Assembly (NCBI GenBank): GCA_001936135.1
Contig: CP012812.1
Span: 496,001 to 560,000, forward strand
Reading direction: 5' to 3'
Length of the DNA: 64,000 bases
Source of the DNA: Saccharomycopsis fibuligera x Saccharomycopsis cf. fibuligera
Taxonomy: Eukaryota > Ascomycota > Saccharomycetes > Ascoideales > Saccharomycopsidaceae
Program-made: the position numbers and the translations under genes
Shown here: piece by piece, positions 1 to 9,748 of the stretch
Layout: each line of letters starts with the position of its first letter
Position numbering within the stretch: the stretch's first letter is position 1
Notes under the pieces: model-generated
Database searches by the model: none
Told to the model about the DNA's origin: nothing
The model's input: the letters and a program-made list of their open reading frames with translations, nothing else

Positions 1-715
1 ACACTGAATAGCAGCATAATGCAAAATAAAATTAAATCAAAAACATACAATTTGAAGCTATTGTGCTTCGTTAAAAAGACACAATTGCATTCACGAATTG
101 GTTATAAGTGAAAAATGCTTATCATCATTCAAAAGCTAGTGAACTGGAGAAACTGAGTTAAATAAATTGTATTGAAAAAAAAAAAAAAAAAAGCATTAAC
201 AACTTCAACACTCAACTGGTTATAAATAGGTAAATAAAAAAAAATTTTTTAAAAAAAAAATTTGGCTGTAAACCGTATTACCCTGATAATAATTATGCTT
301 AATAGTCGGGTATTGGAAAAATCAATCTATTTAACGCAACATACAAAATTTATAGACATATCACCTTTCTAAAACTGGCAATTCATACAACGTGCGATAG
401 TCTTGTGACACAATAGTCTAAGTTCAATACTTTTTGGACCATTGTCTTCTTATAACTTTTGAGAAAAGAAATGATATCTAGCTGAAAACAGTAAACTACG
501 CAAAATTTACCATAATTTTCATCCATGTGACGTGTCGGCGCGCCGCGCGCGTCCGCCAAAGAAAAAGTAAAATATTTGGTATTGGTCGATGAGAAGCGAT
601 GAGCTGACGCACTTCGAAACACACTGAAAAATCATATATGATAGCACTACTCATCGCGAAGGTGTTGGCAACTTGAACCAAACGGCAATATCATATTATA
701 TTGTATAATATAAAA
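1..715. other. Left-edge intergenic region and MSH3 promoter
   Basis: I see no convincing gene here. The stretch is AT-rich with an A18 run at 175-192. It turns sharply GC-rich at 529-558, where an ACGCG core lies on the minus strand at 548-552, about 165 bp before the MSH3 ATG. Short minus-strand reading frames at 383-681 are unremarkable and are probably chance. Confidence 0.6.
548..552 (-). promoter_or_regulatory. ACGCG (MCB-like) core upstream of MSH3
   Basis: ACGCG on the minus strand sits inside a short GC-rich island about 165 bp upstream of the MSH3 start. Yeast MBF/SBF-type G1/S regulators bind ACGCGN-type sites, and mismatch-repair genes are common targets. The site is visible in the sequence; its use is inferred. 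Confidence 0.4.
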
Positions 716-3700
716 ATGAGCCAACAGAGATCGATAAGCAGCTTCTTCAAGCCGGTGGTACAGGTGAAGAAAGAGCCTAGTGACAGTGATGCTGGCCGTG
801 GTATCCAGAGGTTGAAATCAAGCTCATCGATGGTGAGTCAAGATGATCCAAAGATACAAAATGATAAAGAGAAAGATATTACAAATGCAAAAGCAAACGA
901 AAAACAGGTGAAAGAAATATCTTTGAAAATGAGCCGTTTTAAGTATGATAAAAAAAATTCAGCGCCGTCGGATTTGGATGGTTCAGATTATCTCGAATCA
1001 AGCGAGAAACAGCTTCTTCATCAAAAGTTTGCTAAAAAGCTAAAAGACGCCAGCATGTTTGATCGCAAGCGACTTCGTGAAAATGATGCTGTTGATGAAG
1101 AAGGTAATGATGATGATGAATATGACGACGGAGAAAACACTGTCCGCAGAAAAAGCGCCACTTTAAAGAAGAAGAAAACCACCAAGCTTACTCCGCTAGA
1201 AGCTCAGATCATGGAGTTGAAAAAACAAAATCGTGACAAAATCCTAGCTATTAATGTCGGTTACAAGTACAAGTTTTATGGGCCCGATGCAAGAATCGTG
1301 GCGCAAATCTTGAATATAATGATGATTCCAGGAAAAGAGTCTCTTGATGGCGAAAATCCCAATGATGCACTTTATGATAAGTTAGCATACTGTTCTATTC
1401 CTGAACCAAGGCTTCATATTCATTTGAAAAGGCTCCTTATTCGTGGCTTAAAAGTTGGCGTGGTGGAGCAAACCGAAACTGCTGCCATCAAATCTTTAGG
1501 GCTGACGAGGAACTCACTTTTCGAAAGAAAATTGGAAAATGTTTATACCAGTGCAACTTACATTGAAGACGAACATGAAGATGTATTGTTTGGAACCAAG
1601 GGCGGTGACTGTATAGCAGCAGTGGTGGAGACCTGTCACGAAGATGAAGGTAGTGATGGCGATAATTTAGTGGAGATTTCACTTGTGACGGTGAATCCGT
1701 TAAGTGGAGAGATTGTTTATGATACTTTTACTGATGACTATTTGCGAGGAGAATTAGATACCAGATTATACCATTTGCAGCCTAGCGAATATGTGGTGTT
1801 CAATGCCACTAGCGAGAAAACCATGAAAAAGATCATGTATTTTGAGAAAACTAATCATAAAGTACGGATAATAAAGGTGGAAAGAAGTGCTAGTCAATCG
1901 GATGATTTTTATACCACCGATTTAATGGACTATTGTCAAAATAGTATCAAAAATGAAACCAAAAGAGCAGAAATGATTGATTTTCTAAATTTATTGCCTG
2001 CTAACGCTCAAATTTGTTGCTTGTTGTTAATCAACTATTTGAAAGAGTTCAAGCTAGATAATTCTTTCCAGCTCAAATCAAACTATGATGTTTTTACTAG
2101 AATAAATTGTATGATCTTAAACGCAAACACCCTTTCCTCTTTGGAAGTTTTTGAAAATTCCACCACCAATACCCAAGAAGGCACGCTTATTGAAATATTG
2201 GATCATACAAAGACAGTTTTCGGGTACCGATTGTTGAAAAAATGGGTCAGTAAGCCATTAGTCAACAGAGATCAAATTGAAGAAAGATTAGAAGCGATTG
2301 CCAATATTAAAGACAATATTGCTAACAACTTTTTTGAAGGATTGAGTAATGTGCTCAATGGGCTTCCGGATTTAGAAAAATACTTAAGTAGAATCCATTA
2401 CCAAAAGTCCAAGCGCAAAGAGATTTACCAATTTTTAAAACATTTGGATACTATTACTACCACTTGCTTGAATAACTCTATCGACAAGGCTTTCTTAAAC
2501 TTAAAGTCGCCATTATTAAAGGAAACAATACAAACATTGGCAGAAACATCCAAAGAAACTCAATCCACGGTCCGTCAGCTTTTACTGACCATTGATGTTC
2601 AAGCTGCTATGGATAGTAAAGATAAGCCTAAACAAGTTTGTTGCTTTTTTAACTCCAAGAGTGAGTATTTTGAGGATATTGAACTTGAAAATGACAAGAT
2701 CAGAGATATTGAGGTTGCACTACAGGACGAATTGAAGCGTATCAAGAAATTTCTTCACAAACCGTACATGGAGTATAAAACTATTTCAAAAGAAGAATAT
2801 CTAATTGAAGTTAGTCGATCCATGTTGAAGGCAATTCCTAAAGACTGGGTCAAAGTTAGTGATACAAAAACACTTATCAGATACCGATCTCCACAAATTG
2901 TTGAGCTACAAAAGCAACTTAATTATCAAAAAGCGGTGCTAATGAATGTCTGTGAAAAACTTTTTTTCCAATTTTTGGAAAAAGTTGATGAGGATTATTT
3001 ATCTTTCCATCAGCTCATTAAGCAGCTAGCTAAATTGGATTGTCTTTTTTCAATCACCGCAGCATCAGTGCATGCAAACGAATACACGAGACCTCAATTC
3101 GTGGACCAAAAGATCATTAGCGTGAAAGAGGGCCGCAATCCCATTATTGAAAATTTACTCCAGGATAGTTATATTCCCAATGATATTGACATGCGGCATC
3201 AAAGAAATCGTGCATTGATTCTCACAGGCCCAAACATGGGAGGCAAGTCGTCTTATGTTAGACAAATAGCTCTTATTGTGATAATGGCCCAAATTGGCTG
3301 TTATGTACCTGCTTCCAGCGCAGTGCTTGGAGTATTTGACTCAATTTTCACCAGAATGGGATTCAATGATGATATTCTCAAAGGTGAGTCCACATTCATG
3401 GTGGAAATGAATCAGTGCTGCAACATTATTCGCAACTGTACTTCTAACTCTTTAGTCATTTTGGATGAGGTGGGTCGAGGAACTGGTACCACTGATGGGA
3501 TTTCCATTGCTTATGCAATATTGGACTACTTATTGACCAACGAGGAAAAGCTGCCATTAACGTTGTTCATTACACACTATACCGAACTATGTGGCATTGC
3601 TAAAGAGTATCCAGACTTAGTTAAGAATTTGCATATGGATTTTACAGAAATTAAAGAAGATGATAAGCAGAAAATCGGTACTGTGACATTTTTGTACAAA

Positions 3701-3952
3701 GTGGTGGAAGGATATTCGCAGAATTCGTATGGTTTAAACGTGGCTAAGATTTGTACAATACCCGACAATGTCATTGATGAAGCTTACGAAATTTCAAAAA
3801 ATTTTGAAAAAAGGGATGTTGATAGTAAAAACATCAGTTGGGCGTTAGAGGCTCGAGAGGGAATTAGGGGTTTATTGATTGATAATATGGAAGACCATGA
3901 TGCGAATGTTGAAGAACATTTGAAGAAGCTTGAAATTATTGCAAGCGAATAA
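716..3952 (+). CDS. MSH3: DNA mismatch repair protein Msh3 (MutS homologue)
   Basis: 1078-aa MutS-family ATPase, the partner of Msh2 in MutS-beta. The complex recognises insertion/deletion loops in nuclear mismatch repair and helps Rad1-Rad10 clip 3' tails during single-strand annealing. The start is the ATG at 716; the open frame runs five codons further upstream but only with TTG. Residues 3-10 (QRSISSFF) form a textbook PIP box for PCNA. A charged, disordered linker follows. The MutS I mismatch-binding domain begins near residue 165 (KKQNRDKILAINVGYKYKFYG). The C-terminal ATPase has Walker A TGPNMGGKS at about 837-845 and Walker B/signature ILDEVGRGTGTTDG near 915. The length and PIP box fit Msh3 rather than Msh2 or Msh6. 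An ACGCG site lies upstream. I am very sure of the family and confident of the Msh3 assignment. Confidence 0.95.
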   Translation: MSQQRSISSFFKPVVQVKKEPSDSDAGRGIQRLKSSSSMVSQDDPKIQNDKEKDITNAKANEKQVKEISLKMSRFKYDKKNSAPSDLDGSDYLESSEKQLLHQKFAKKLKDASMFDRKRLRENDAVDEEGNDDDEYDDGENTVRRKSATLKKKKTTKLTPLEAQIMELKKQNRDKILAINVGYKYKFYGPDARIVAQILNIMMIPGKESLDGENPNDALYDKLAYCSIPEPRLHIHLKRLLIRGLKVGVVEQTETAAIKSLGLTRNSLFERKLENVYTSATYIEDEHEDVLFGTKGGDCIAAVVETCHEDEGSDGDNLVEISLVTVNPLSGEIVYDTFTDDYLRGELDTRLYHLQPSEYVVFNATSEKTMKKIMYFEKTNHKVRIIKVERSASQSDDFYTTDLMDYCQNSIKNETKRAEMIDFLNLLPANAQICCLLLINYLKEFKLDNSFQLKSNYDVFTRINCMILNANTLSSLEVFENSTTNTQEGTLIEILDHTKTVFGYRLLKKWVSKPLVNRDQIEERLEAIANIKDNIANNFFEGLSNVLNGLPDLEKYLSRIHYQKSKRKEIYQFLKHLDTITTTCLNNSIDKAFLNLKSPLLKETIQTLAETSKETQSTVRQLLLTIDVQAAMDSKDKPKQVCCFFNSKSEYFEDIELENDKIRDIEVALQDELKRIKKFLHKPYMEYKTISKEEYLIEVSRSMLKAIPKDWVKVSDTKTLIRYRSPQIVELQKQLNYQKAVLMNVCEKLFFQFLEKVDEDYLSFHQLIKQLAKLDCLFSITAASVHANEYTRPQFVDQKIISVKEGRNPIIENLLQDSYIPNDIDMRHQRNRALILTGPNMGGKSSYVRQIALIVIMAQIGCYVPASSAVLGVFDSIFTRMGFNDDILKGESTFMVEMNQCCNIIRNCTSNSLVILDEVGRGTGTTDGISIAYAILDYLLTNEEKLPLTLFITHYTELCGIAKEYPDLVKNLHMDFTEIKEDDKQKIGTVTFLYKVVEGYSQNSYGLNVAKICTIPDNVIDEAYEISKNFEKRDVDSKNISWALEAREGIRGLLIDNMEDHDANVEEHLKKLEIIASE

Positions 3953-4747
3953 ACTTTAAATAACATAAATACACTGTCAAATATACACATAATAGAGTTA
4001 ACTGTACAAGCTTGTATCTTGAATGTGCGATTGTAGTTTTGATAACGTTGATTGAATACTTCTTTTCTATTAATTGAATATGAAGTGAGACACTAGCTGT
4101 TATTTAATTCCTAGATTTTACGAGATGCGTGAATATGCATGCTGAACTTTTACTTTGGTAGGCAGACGTTGAACCGTTACGTAACATGATAGTGAACTGA
4201 TTATAGTATCGTCGGCTAGAACCATGTCCAAAAGGGGTATATGAAATAAATGTACAAAACAAATAAATTATGCTTTCCTAAAACTCTAATATTATACAAT
4301 ACTAGTCATTACTGATGGTTATAGAGGCAACATATTGGTTGGTCCAAAAATACTGATAACAGAATACATAAAAGGTCTTTAAATTGTGCTCTTGTGTTGA
4401 AGTCAGAGAACTAAGTGTAAGAACTCCAAATTAAAGGCAGTCCTGTTTGTTAGAGGTGATTTATTTAAAGTAAACTTTGCTAGGTTTTAGCTGAGTATAT
4501 CCAGAGTTATGCACCAATCAGCAGCTTTAAAGAGGTTCTCAAGGCATCAAGAAAAAAGATTAGCTAAAGCTCATATAGTTTATAGTTACGCTTAAAAGAC
4601 GTCTGCTGAAAGTTGATAGCGGTATGACTCTATATCTTTCTCCTTATCATCATAATTTTACAAATTGACATACTAAAGGCCCTGGAAATTATTTAACAAC
4701 ATCTAATGTATTAAAAACAGAGAACAGAAAAGAATAAAGATGCAAAA
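3953..4747. other. Intergenic region between convergent MSH3 and TRM112
   Basis: This is the shared 3' flank of two convergent genes, AT-rich. I find no ORF, RNA gene or repeat worth naming. Confidence 0.6.
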
Positions 4748-5287
4748 TTAAACCAAATGTGGAGGTAACAAAAAGTTTGGAATTGAACTTTTAATATAAA
4801 AAATATGACCGCACTCTTTACAGTGCATTTGGCCTTCTGTTATTTGGGTCTATAATAGGAAAGAAAAAATTAGTAGTTGCTTTTAAACAGAAGATACAAC
4901 AATAAATCAAGAACAAACTGTTTTAATTTCCTCATCATGGTGATAATAACTATCGGATCCATTGGCAAAAATCAAAAATCAAAAATTTAAATAACTTACC
5001 TCCACCAAAAGAGTGTGCAAATCTTTCAATAACTGCTCAAATTCTGGATCATTTGGATCAACGTTTTCTGGCTTATTAGCAGGCAACGTCGTGTTACCTA
5101 AATCAGCAGCAACTTCTAGCACTGCTTTCCAGTCCAATCTTTGAAGCATATTAGCAAGAAACTCTGGGTTGAATTCTTGTTCTTCTTGCACTAATTCGCA
5201 GTTGACATATTTCAATGGAAATGCATTAAGCGAGCTTTCGCATTTCTTTATTGGGCATCTAACGAAGTTTGTGGTCAAGAATTTCAT
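4748..5287 (-). CDS. TRM112: Trm112 methyltransferase activator subunit, two exons
   Basis: Small zinc-finger hub protein that activates several methyltransferases acting on tRNA, rRNA (Bud23) and release factor (Mtq2). Exon 1 is 5287-5000 (96 codons, MKFLTTNFVRCPIKKC to DLHTLLVE). Exon 2 is 4849-4748 (33 codons plus stop, TQITEGQMHCKECGHIFYIK to LPPHLV). The 129-aa product matches fungal Trm112 from end to end. Cys pairs RCPIKKC and HCKEC make the split zinc site, and IPNFLLPPHLV is the conserved tail. Without the splice the protein would end after 102 aa and lose half of the zinc site. It is divergent from RHO4, with about 770 bp between them. Confidence 0.95.
4850..4999 (-). other. TRM112 intron
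   Basis: 150-nt phase-0 intron on the minus strand. The donor GTAAGT starts at 4999, a branch-point-like TACTAAT lies at 4875-4869, and the acceptor is TATTATAG ending at 4850. Splicing restores the conserved C-terminal half of Trm112. Confidence 0.93.
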
Positions 5288-6060
5288 TTTTGAATAATTA
5301 GTTAAGTTGAATTTAAAAAGTCTAATACTACTGAATTATAGTGTTCAATTTGGTCAACGCCTCAAGGTTATTTCTATCTCTATATTGACCTGATCCATCG
5401 TGATCATCTCATCCTATCCTTAGAGTTGAAGAAAAAAAAAAAAAATTTCAATGCCATCACATGACCTAGGGTGTGATCACCCTCGGTTTCATGTACAATT
5501 CCGCAGGACGGATTCACGGTCCGTGCCCGTTGACAATTTCCCGATATGGCCAGAATGCGCAGCAGTAGTGTTTACATCCCATCTGCAAATCAAAACAGAA
5601 AAAGCTCTTCGCGAGATCAAAGCAAAAAAAAATGAGAGAGTTTCACCTTCCAGCTTGCTGGTGTTAAAGTTGCAGCTGCTGATAATCATCGGTGTCTTGA
5701 GTCAAAACTCGTGTACTTTATTTAGATCAAGATTTCCATTTTCCATTTGATTTATCTTTCTCACTATCTCCGTTTGTTTGACTACTTCGAGCTCCCAGTG
5801 TACTACTAGATCAGCTTTGATCTGTTTTATTGAGTTAACAACCAGTGATTTTATCGAAAGGAGTAAACAAATTAAACGATCGGATCATAAAATATATTAC
5901 TTGCATTTTAGTTACATTGTTTTCATAAACCAATTTTTTTGCAAAAAGAAACCGAAGGAAAATAAAAACCAATACTCATTTATAGTGAATTTGATAAGTG
6001 CTGAATATTACAGTTTTATCATAGCAAGCACATCTTTCCCATCAAGTCATATATCAACCG
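5288..6060. other. Divergent promoter region TRM112/RHO4
   Basis: This 773-bp region between divergent genes serves as promoter and 5' leader for both. It is locally GC-rich at 5455-5560 and contains the interrupted palindrome AGGGTG-TGAT-CACCCT at 5468-5483. The last 200 bp before RHO4 are AT-rich leader. I see no gene here. Confidence 0.5.
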
Positions 6061-7374
6061 ATGACTCCGAAATTTAGGCTTTCCAAATCTTTCTATGGAT
6101 CCTCCCAAAAGCTCCCAACAACACCAGATTTCTCTCAACCAACATTAGTAGCTGATGGTAATGATGACGAAGCTTACGAAACACCCTACGATGCTGCTAT
6201 AAAAAGACAAAGTTTCAACGATGCGAGAGTGCCACAGGAACTTACATCAGAAGTGCCAACAGAAGTACCTTCAGATGTGCCACCTACCATGGTTATTGAG
6301 CAAGATCAAAGCAAACATAAACACTCCTTACTGAAAAGTGACTCTACTCCTCCAGCATCACCACAAGGTGCAGTCAAGTTTGGACGTTTGGATTATCTTA
6401 ATAGTGACTCGAATAGCGTTCTCAGACATGATATGAATTCACACCTTGAAGATGAGCATACCCCGTTGCCTTCGCCAAAGAAAAATGCCAACTCTCTTCT
6501 TTATCAAAAGCACCGCAGAAATCAGTCTTCTGTGAGTTTACTTAAAACTTACTCAAATGTTCCGGACTATCAGATCGGTGAATATAAGGAGGCGTCGCCT
6601 TTAAGAGTTAAGCCATCCTATCATGTGAAAATAGTGGTTGTTGGTGATGGTGGTTGTGGAAAGACCTGCTTACTTGTATGCTATGCTCAAGGCCAGTTTC
6701 CTACAGTATATGTGCCAACCATTTTTGAAAATTATGTTGCACACGTGAAGACCCCTAATAACGAAACCGTGGAATTAGCCTTATGGGATACAGCTGGGCA
6801 GGAAGAATATGATCGATTACGGCCACTTTCTTATCCAGATGCAGACATATTTTTGATATGTTATTCTATGGATAGTCCTGTGTCTTTGAATAATGTTAAG
6901 CAAAGTTGGTATCCAGAAGTAGAGCATTTTTGTCCTGGGGTGCCATTAATATTAGTGGGGCTAAAGTCTGATCTTTACAGAGATGACTCTATTTCTGTGA
7001 GGATTGATAGAAAGATAACAAAACAAGTTGCTAGGGATATCAATGCGGTAGCGCATATTGAATGCTCGGCTAAAACTATGTTTAATGTTAAAACAGTTTT
7101 TAATCTAGCTTTGGACACTGTACTCAAAAAGTTGAAGGCAAAAAACGACAAGCGATCATCTGTGTTAATGACTAAATTATCTAAGCCTAGCAGAATTTCA
7201 ATGAATTTATCTCCTAAAAAGGATCCACCAACTTTTGAATACGGCGCTGGAGACTATTATCAAGAGAATCCTGAGGCCGAGCAAGTTGCACCGACATCAA
7301 ACTCAAATTCAAAGTCGAAGTCAAATTTAGAAAAATCTAAAAAGAAAAAGAAGCATAGATGTATTGTTCTTTGA
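6061..7374 (+). CDS. RHO4: Rho-family GTPase, Rho4 type, with long N-terminal extension
   Basis: 437-aa Ras-superfamily GTPase. Residues 1 to about 185 are a Ser/Pro/Thr-rich, probably phosphorylated extension. The G domain follows, with P-loop GDGGCGKT near 195-202, effector region YVPTIFENYV, switch II DTAGQEEYDRLRPLSY near 244 and specificity motif LVGLKSDLY. The protein ends in a polybasic stretch (KKKKKHR) and a CAAX box CIVL; the final Leu favours geranylgeranylation. Rho4 helps formins, exocytosis and septum degradation at the bud neck in yeasts. WYPEVEHFCPGVPLILVGLKSDL matches Rho4 better than Rho1, Rho2, Rho3 or Cdc42. It is longer than the roughly 290-aa S. cerevisiae Rho4. The ATG at 6061 is the first methionine in frame. 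Confidence 0.87.
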   Translation: MTPKFRLSKSFYGSSQKLPTTPDFSQPTLVADGNDDEAYETPYDAAIKRQSFNDARVPQELTSEVPTEVPSDVPPTMVIEQDQSKHKHSLLKSDSTPPASPQGAVKFGRLDYLNSDSNSVLRHDMNSHLEDEHTPLPSPKKNANSLLYQKHRRNQSSVSLLKTYSNVPDYQIGEYKEASPLRVKPSYHVKIVVVGDGGCGKTCLLVCYAQGQFPTVYVPTIFENYVAHVKTPNNETVELALWDTAGQEEYDRLRPLSYPDADIFLICYSMDSPVSLNNVKQSWYPEVEHFCPGVPLILVGLKSDLYRDDSISVRIDRKITKQVARDINAVAHIECSAKTMFNVKTVFNLALDTVLKKLKAKNDKRSSVLMTKLSKPSRISMNLSPKKDPPTFEYGAGDYYQENPEAEQVAPTSNSNSKSKSNLEKSKKKKKHRCIVL

Positions 7375-7582
7375 ATAGACCTAAATCTTTCTATTTTTTT
7401 TTTTTCGTTCATTATAATAATCTCGTGGTATTCTAATTTGATATAGGGGGCTCGTTTACTTTGTCTGTTTTATCGTTTGTTTGTTTTTTATTTCTCCTGT
7501 TTTTGTTTTGCTTTTATAGATCTGCTATGTGTGATTTTTCTATCATCCGTTTCAAAATTCTACATCCCATAATCTTTTCATT

Positions 7583-7621
<39 letters not shown>

Positions 7622-8121
7622 TAATTTGCGCTTTGCTTTACCTTCTTATCTTCTTTCAATAATGTTTTTCTCGGGCTTCTTCGCCATAATATTAGCACTA
7701 GTACTGTCCTGTTATTTAGTTTAGTTTATTTTATTTCATTTTATCAAATTATATCCATTTCCATCTTATTTCACGATAAGCTTCCCCTTTTATTCTGGTT
7801 GCTGCCTCTTTGGTATTCACAATCAGTATATAATACACTAATCAATTTTCCTCACTGTTCCATATAACAGTAATATAAAGTATACAGATTCTATCCTTCT
7901 GTTTTTTAAATGCAATCATCACCATGATTATGTTAATATGTTTTGTTTCGTGATACATGCACAAAGTTACCTCGATTTTATGCGAGTGAATGCATATATG
8001 CAGACCAATGTATGCCACTGTGATGCATAGTTTTCCTTCATCTTGACATGCGTTGAGAAATTTTCGACTATTTAAAGAATTCAGATTATCTGCCCTTCAT
8101 TTTTCTCTCCAATTTAATACA
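7375..8121. other. Intergenic region RHO4-chitinase
   Basis: RHO4 3' flank followed by the chitinase promoter. It contains a (TA)17 tract at 7585-7618 and T-rich DNA that gives spurious hydrophobic reading frames. I see no gene here. Confidence 0.55.
7585..7618. repeat. (TA)17 dinucleotide repeat
   Basis: A perfect TA microsatellite in the 3' flank of RHO4. It is likely to vary in length between strains. Confidence 0.95.
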
Positions 8122-8160
8122 ATGTGCAGTCTGTACCTAGTTATTTATTTTCGAAAATAA
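8122..8160 (+). promoter_or_regulatory. 12-codon upstream ORF before the chitinase start
   Basis: The ATG at 8122 opens a 12-codon frame ending in TAA at 8158-8160, eight nucleotides before the chitinase ATG at 8169 and in a different frame. If it lies in the leader it would be expected to lower translation of the main ORF. The uORF is visible; its presence in the mRNA and its effect are inferred. Confidence 0.4.
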
Positions 8161-8168
8161 TTGCCAGA

Positions 8169-9569
8169 ATGAGAATTACTTTTTATTTGAAAAAATTGGC
8201 AATTTCTCAGCTAATACTCCATACTGAAGCAAACAAATTTGACATCAACGCACAAAACAACATTGCCGTTTACTGGGGTCAAAATTCAGTTGAGATTGCT
8301 CACAAGTCATGGAGAAACTATGCTTCTGGAGTTAAGCATGTTTATGAGCCAACATTATTAGACGTTTGCAAAGACCCAAATGTTGACATAGTGTTGATTT
8401 CCTTCATGAACAATTTTCCAGGCAACCGACCACCATTGACATCAAAAATTTTCCAAAATACAACCACTAGTACTATTAGTACTACCACTACCATGGGAAA
8501 GCGACACAAGTCATATACTGCCAAGATGGACAAAATAAGTAATGTACCAACTATATCTTTAGTAAATGGGGAATATTCAACAAGACATACATCAATGTTA
8601 AGACAGCAAGAATTGCACATCAACTTATGTCAGCAAAAGTATCATAAGAAAATTTTACTTTCCTTAGGCGGGGAGTCGGGAAATTATGGGTTTCAAAATT
8701 CAAAAGAAGCAGTTTGTTTTGCTGATTGGCTATGGTACATGTTTGGCAATGGGACCCATACTGGAAACGAATGTCCTAATAACAAATACGTCAAGGGTCA
8801 CACATTGGGGAAAAATGGTAAGCCACACCGTTCTCATAAACCATTCGGTGACGTTATTCTTGATGGGTTTGACCTCGATATTGAAAATCATGAGTACCCA
8901 AGCACATATTATATTGATTTTGCTAAAAAATTGAGAAAAAACTTCAAAGATTCACCCAAAGAGTTTTTTCTTTCTGCTGCGCCACAGTGTCTTTATCCTG
9001 AAGAAAACATGCAAGAGATTTTGGACTCTGATGAAGTATTTTTTGACTTTTTGTTCATTCAGTTCTACAATAATGGGAAGGAATGCAATGCAAACACAAA
9101 CAATTTCAACTATGAAATTTGGATTAAACAGTACGCTATGAAGCATGGCAAAAATGGAGAGGGTGGGGAGGAGAAGTTCCCAAAACTTTTTATGGGTTTG
9201 CCCGCAGACAGCAGCAAAGCCGGCGCAGTTAACGGATATATTCAATCTCGACAGCAGTTGGTGAATAAGATCGGAACAGTGTTGAGTTTAGAGTCAAAAT
9301 TGGGTAATAAACACTATTTTGGCGGAATATCTCTTTGGGAGGCATCTTTAGGCTACAATAATTATGACTTGAGTGACAAAGATGGCGATATTAATTATAT
9401 TCAAGCAGTTAAGAATGCATTGAATAGAGCAGAAAATTACAGTTACTCGGGCGATAGCAACGATGGTGAAGACAACGATGGGAACAACAGCGAATCTACG
9501 GGAAGCAAAGTCGAAAGCACAACATTGTGGAAATGGTTTGCTATTGCTGTTATTGTGGCTATTTTGTGA
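8169..9569 (+). CDS. GH18 (class III type) chitinase, probably surface-anchored
   Basis: About 466 aa. Glycoside hydrolase 18 enzyme that cleaves chitin, akin to yeast Cts1 and Candida Cht1-Cht3. Conserved blocks are IAVYWGQNS near the N-terminus, ILLSLGGESGNYGF, catalytic DGFDLDIE near 231-238 with the acid Glu, LSAAPQCLYPE, FDFLFIQFYNN, LFMGLPA and FGGISLWEAS. A Thr/Ser-rich insert of about 60 residues lies before the SLGG block. After the catalytic domain come a short acidic Ser/Asn/Gly linker and a hydrophobic C-terminus (WFAIAVIVAIL), as in GPI-anchored or tail-anchored proteins. The open frame extends upstream only with a GTG codon (8124), so the start is put at the ATG at 8169. The resulting signal sequence (LKKLAISQLIL) is weak, so the N-terminus is uncertain. 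It lacks the long Ser/Thr stalk of Cht2/Cht3. Confidence 0.85.
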   Translation: MRITFYLKKLAISQLILHTEANKFDINAQNNIAVYWGQNSVEIAHKSWRNYASGVKHVYEPTLLDVCKDPNVDIVLISFMNNFPGNRPPLTSKIFQNTTTSTISTTTTMGKRHKSYTAKMDKISNVPTISLVNGEYSTRHTSMLRQQELHINLCQQKYHKKILLSLGGESGNYGFQNSKEAVCFADWLWYMFGNGTHTGNECPNNKYVKGHTLGKNGKPHRSHKPFGDVILDGFDLDIENHEYPSTYYIDFAKKLRKNFKDSPKEFFLSAAPQCLYPEENMQEILDSDEVFFDFLFIQFYNNGKECNANTNNFNYEIWIKQYAMKHGKNGEGGEEKFPKLFMGLPADSSKAGAVNGYIQSRQQLVNKIGTVLSLESKLGNKHYFGGISLWEASLGYNNYDLSDKDGDINYIQAVKNALNRAENYSYSGDSNDGEDNDGNNSESTGSKVESTTLWKWFAIAVIVAIL

Positions 9570-9748
9570 AAAAAGAAGAGACGAGAAAAACTAAAATGCA
9601 AATAAGTCGTTAACAATATAAAAGTCATAAATATGCAAATAAAACATAAATGTCAAAATAAAACGAAAAACAAGGTGCTTATTGAAAATAATTGAATTAA
9701 AAAAAAAAAAAAAAGGACTAAAGCATTGAATGCTAATTATATATAGTG

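Noticed and set aside
701-715. Upstream TTG start for MSH3 (and similar GTG/TTG starts for the chitinase, mannosyltransferase, MIPC synthase and GT62-like gene)
   Set aside because: Nuclear yeast genes start at ATG by default. In each case a downstream ATG gives the family-typical N-terminus. TRZ1 is the one case where the upstream frame itself looks functional.
7461-7724. 87-codon hydrophobic frame across the (TA)n repeat
   Set aside because: It includes a Tyr/Ile run from the microsatellite and lies in T-rich DNA of the RHO4 3' flank.
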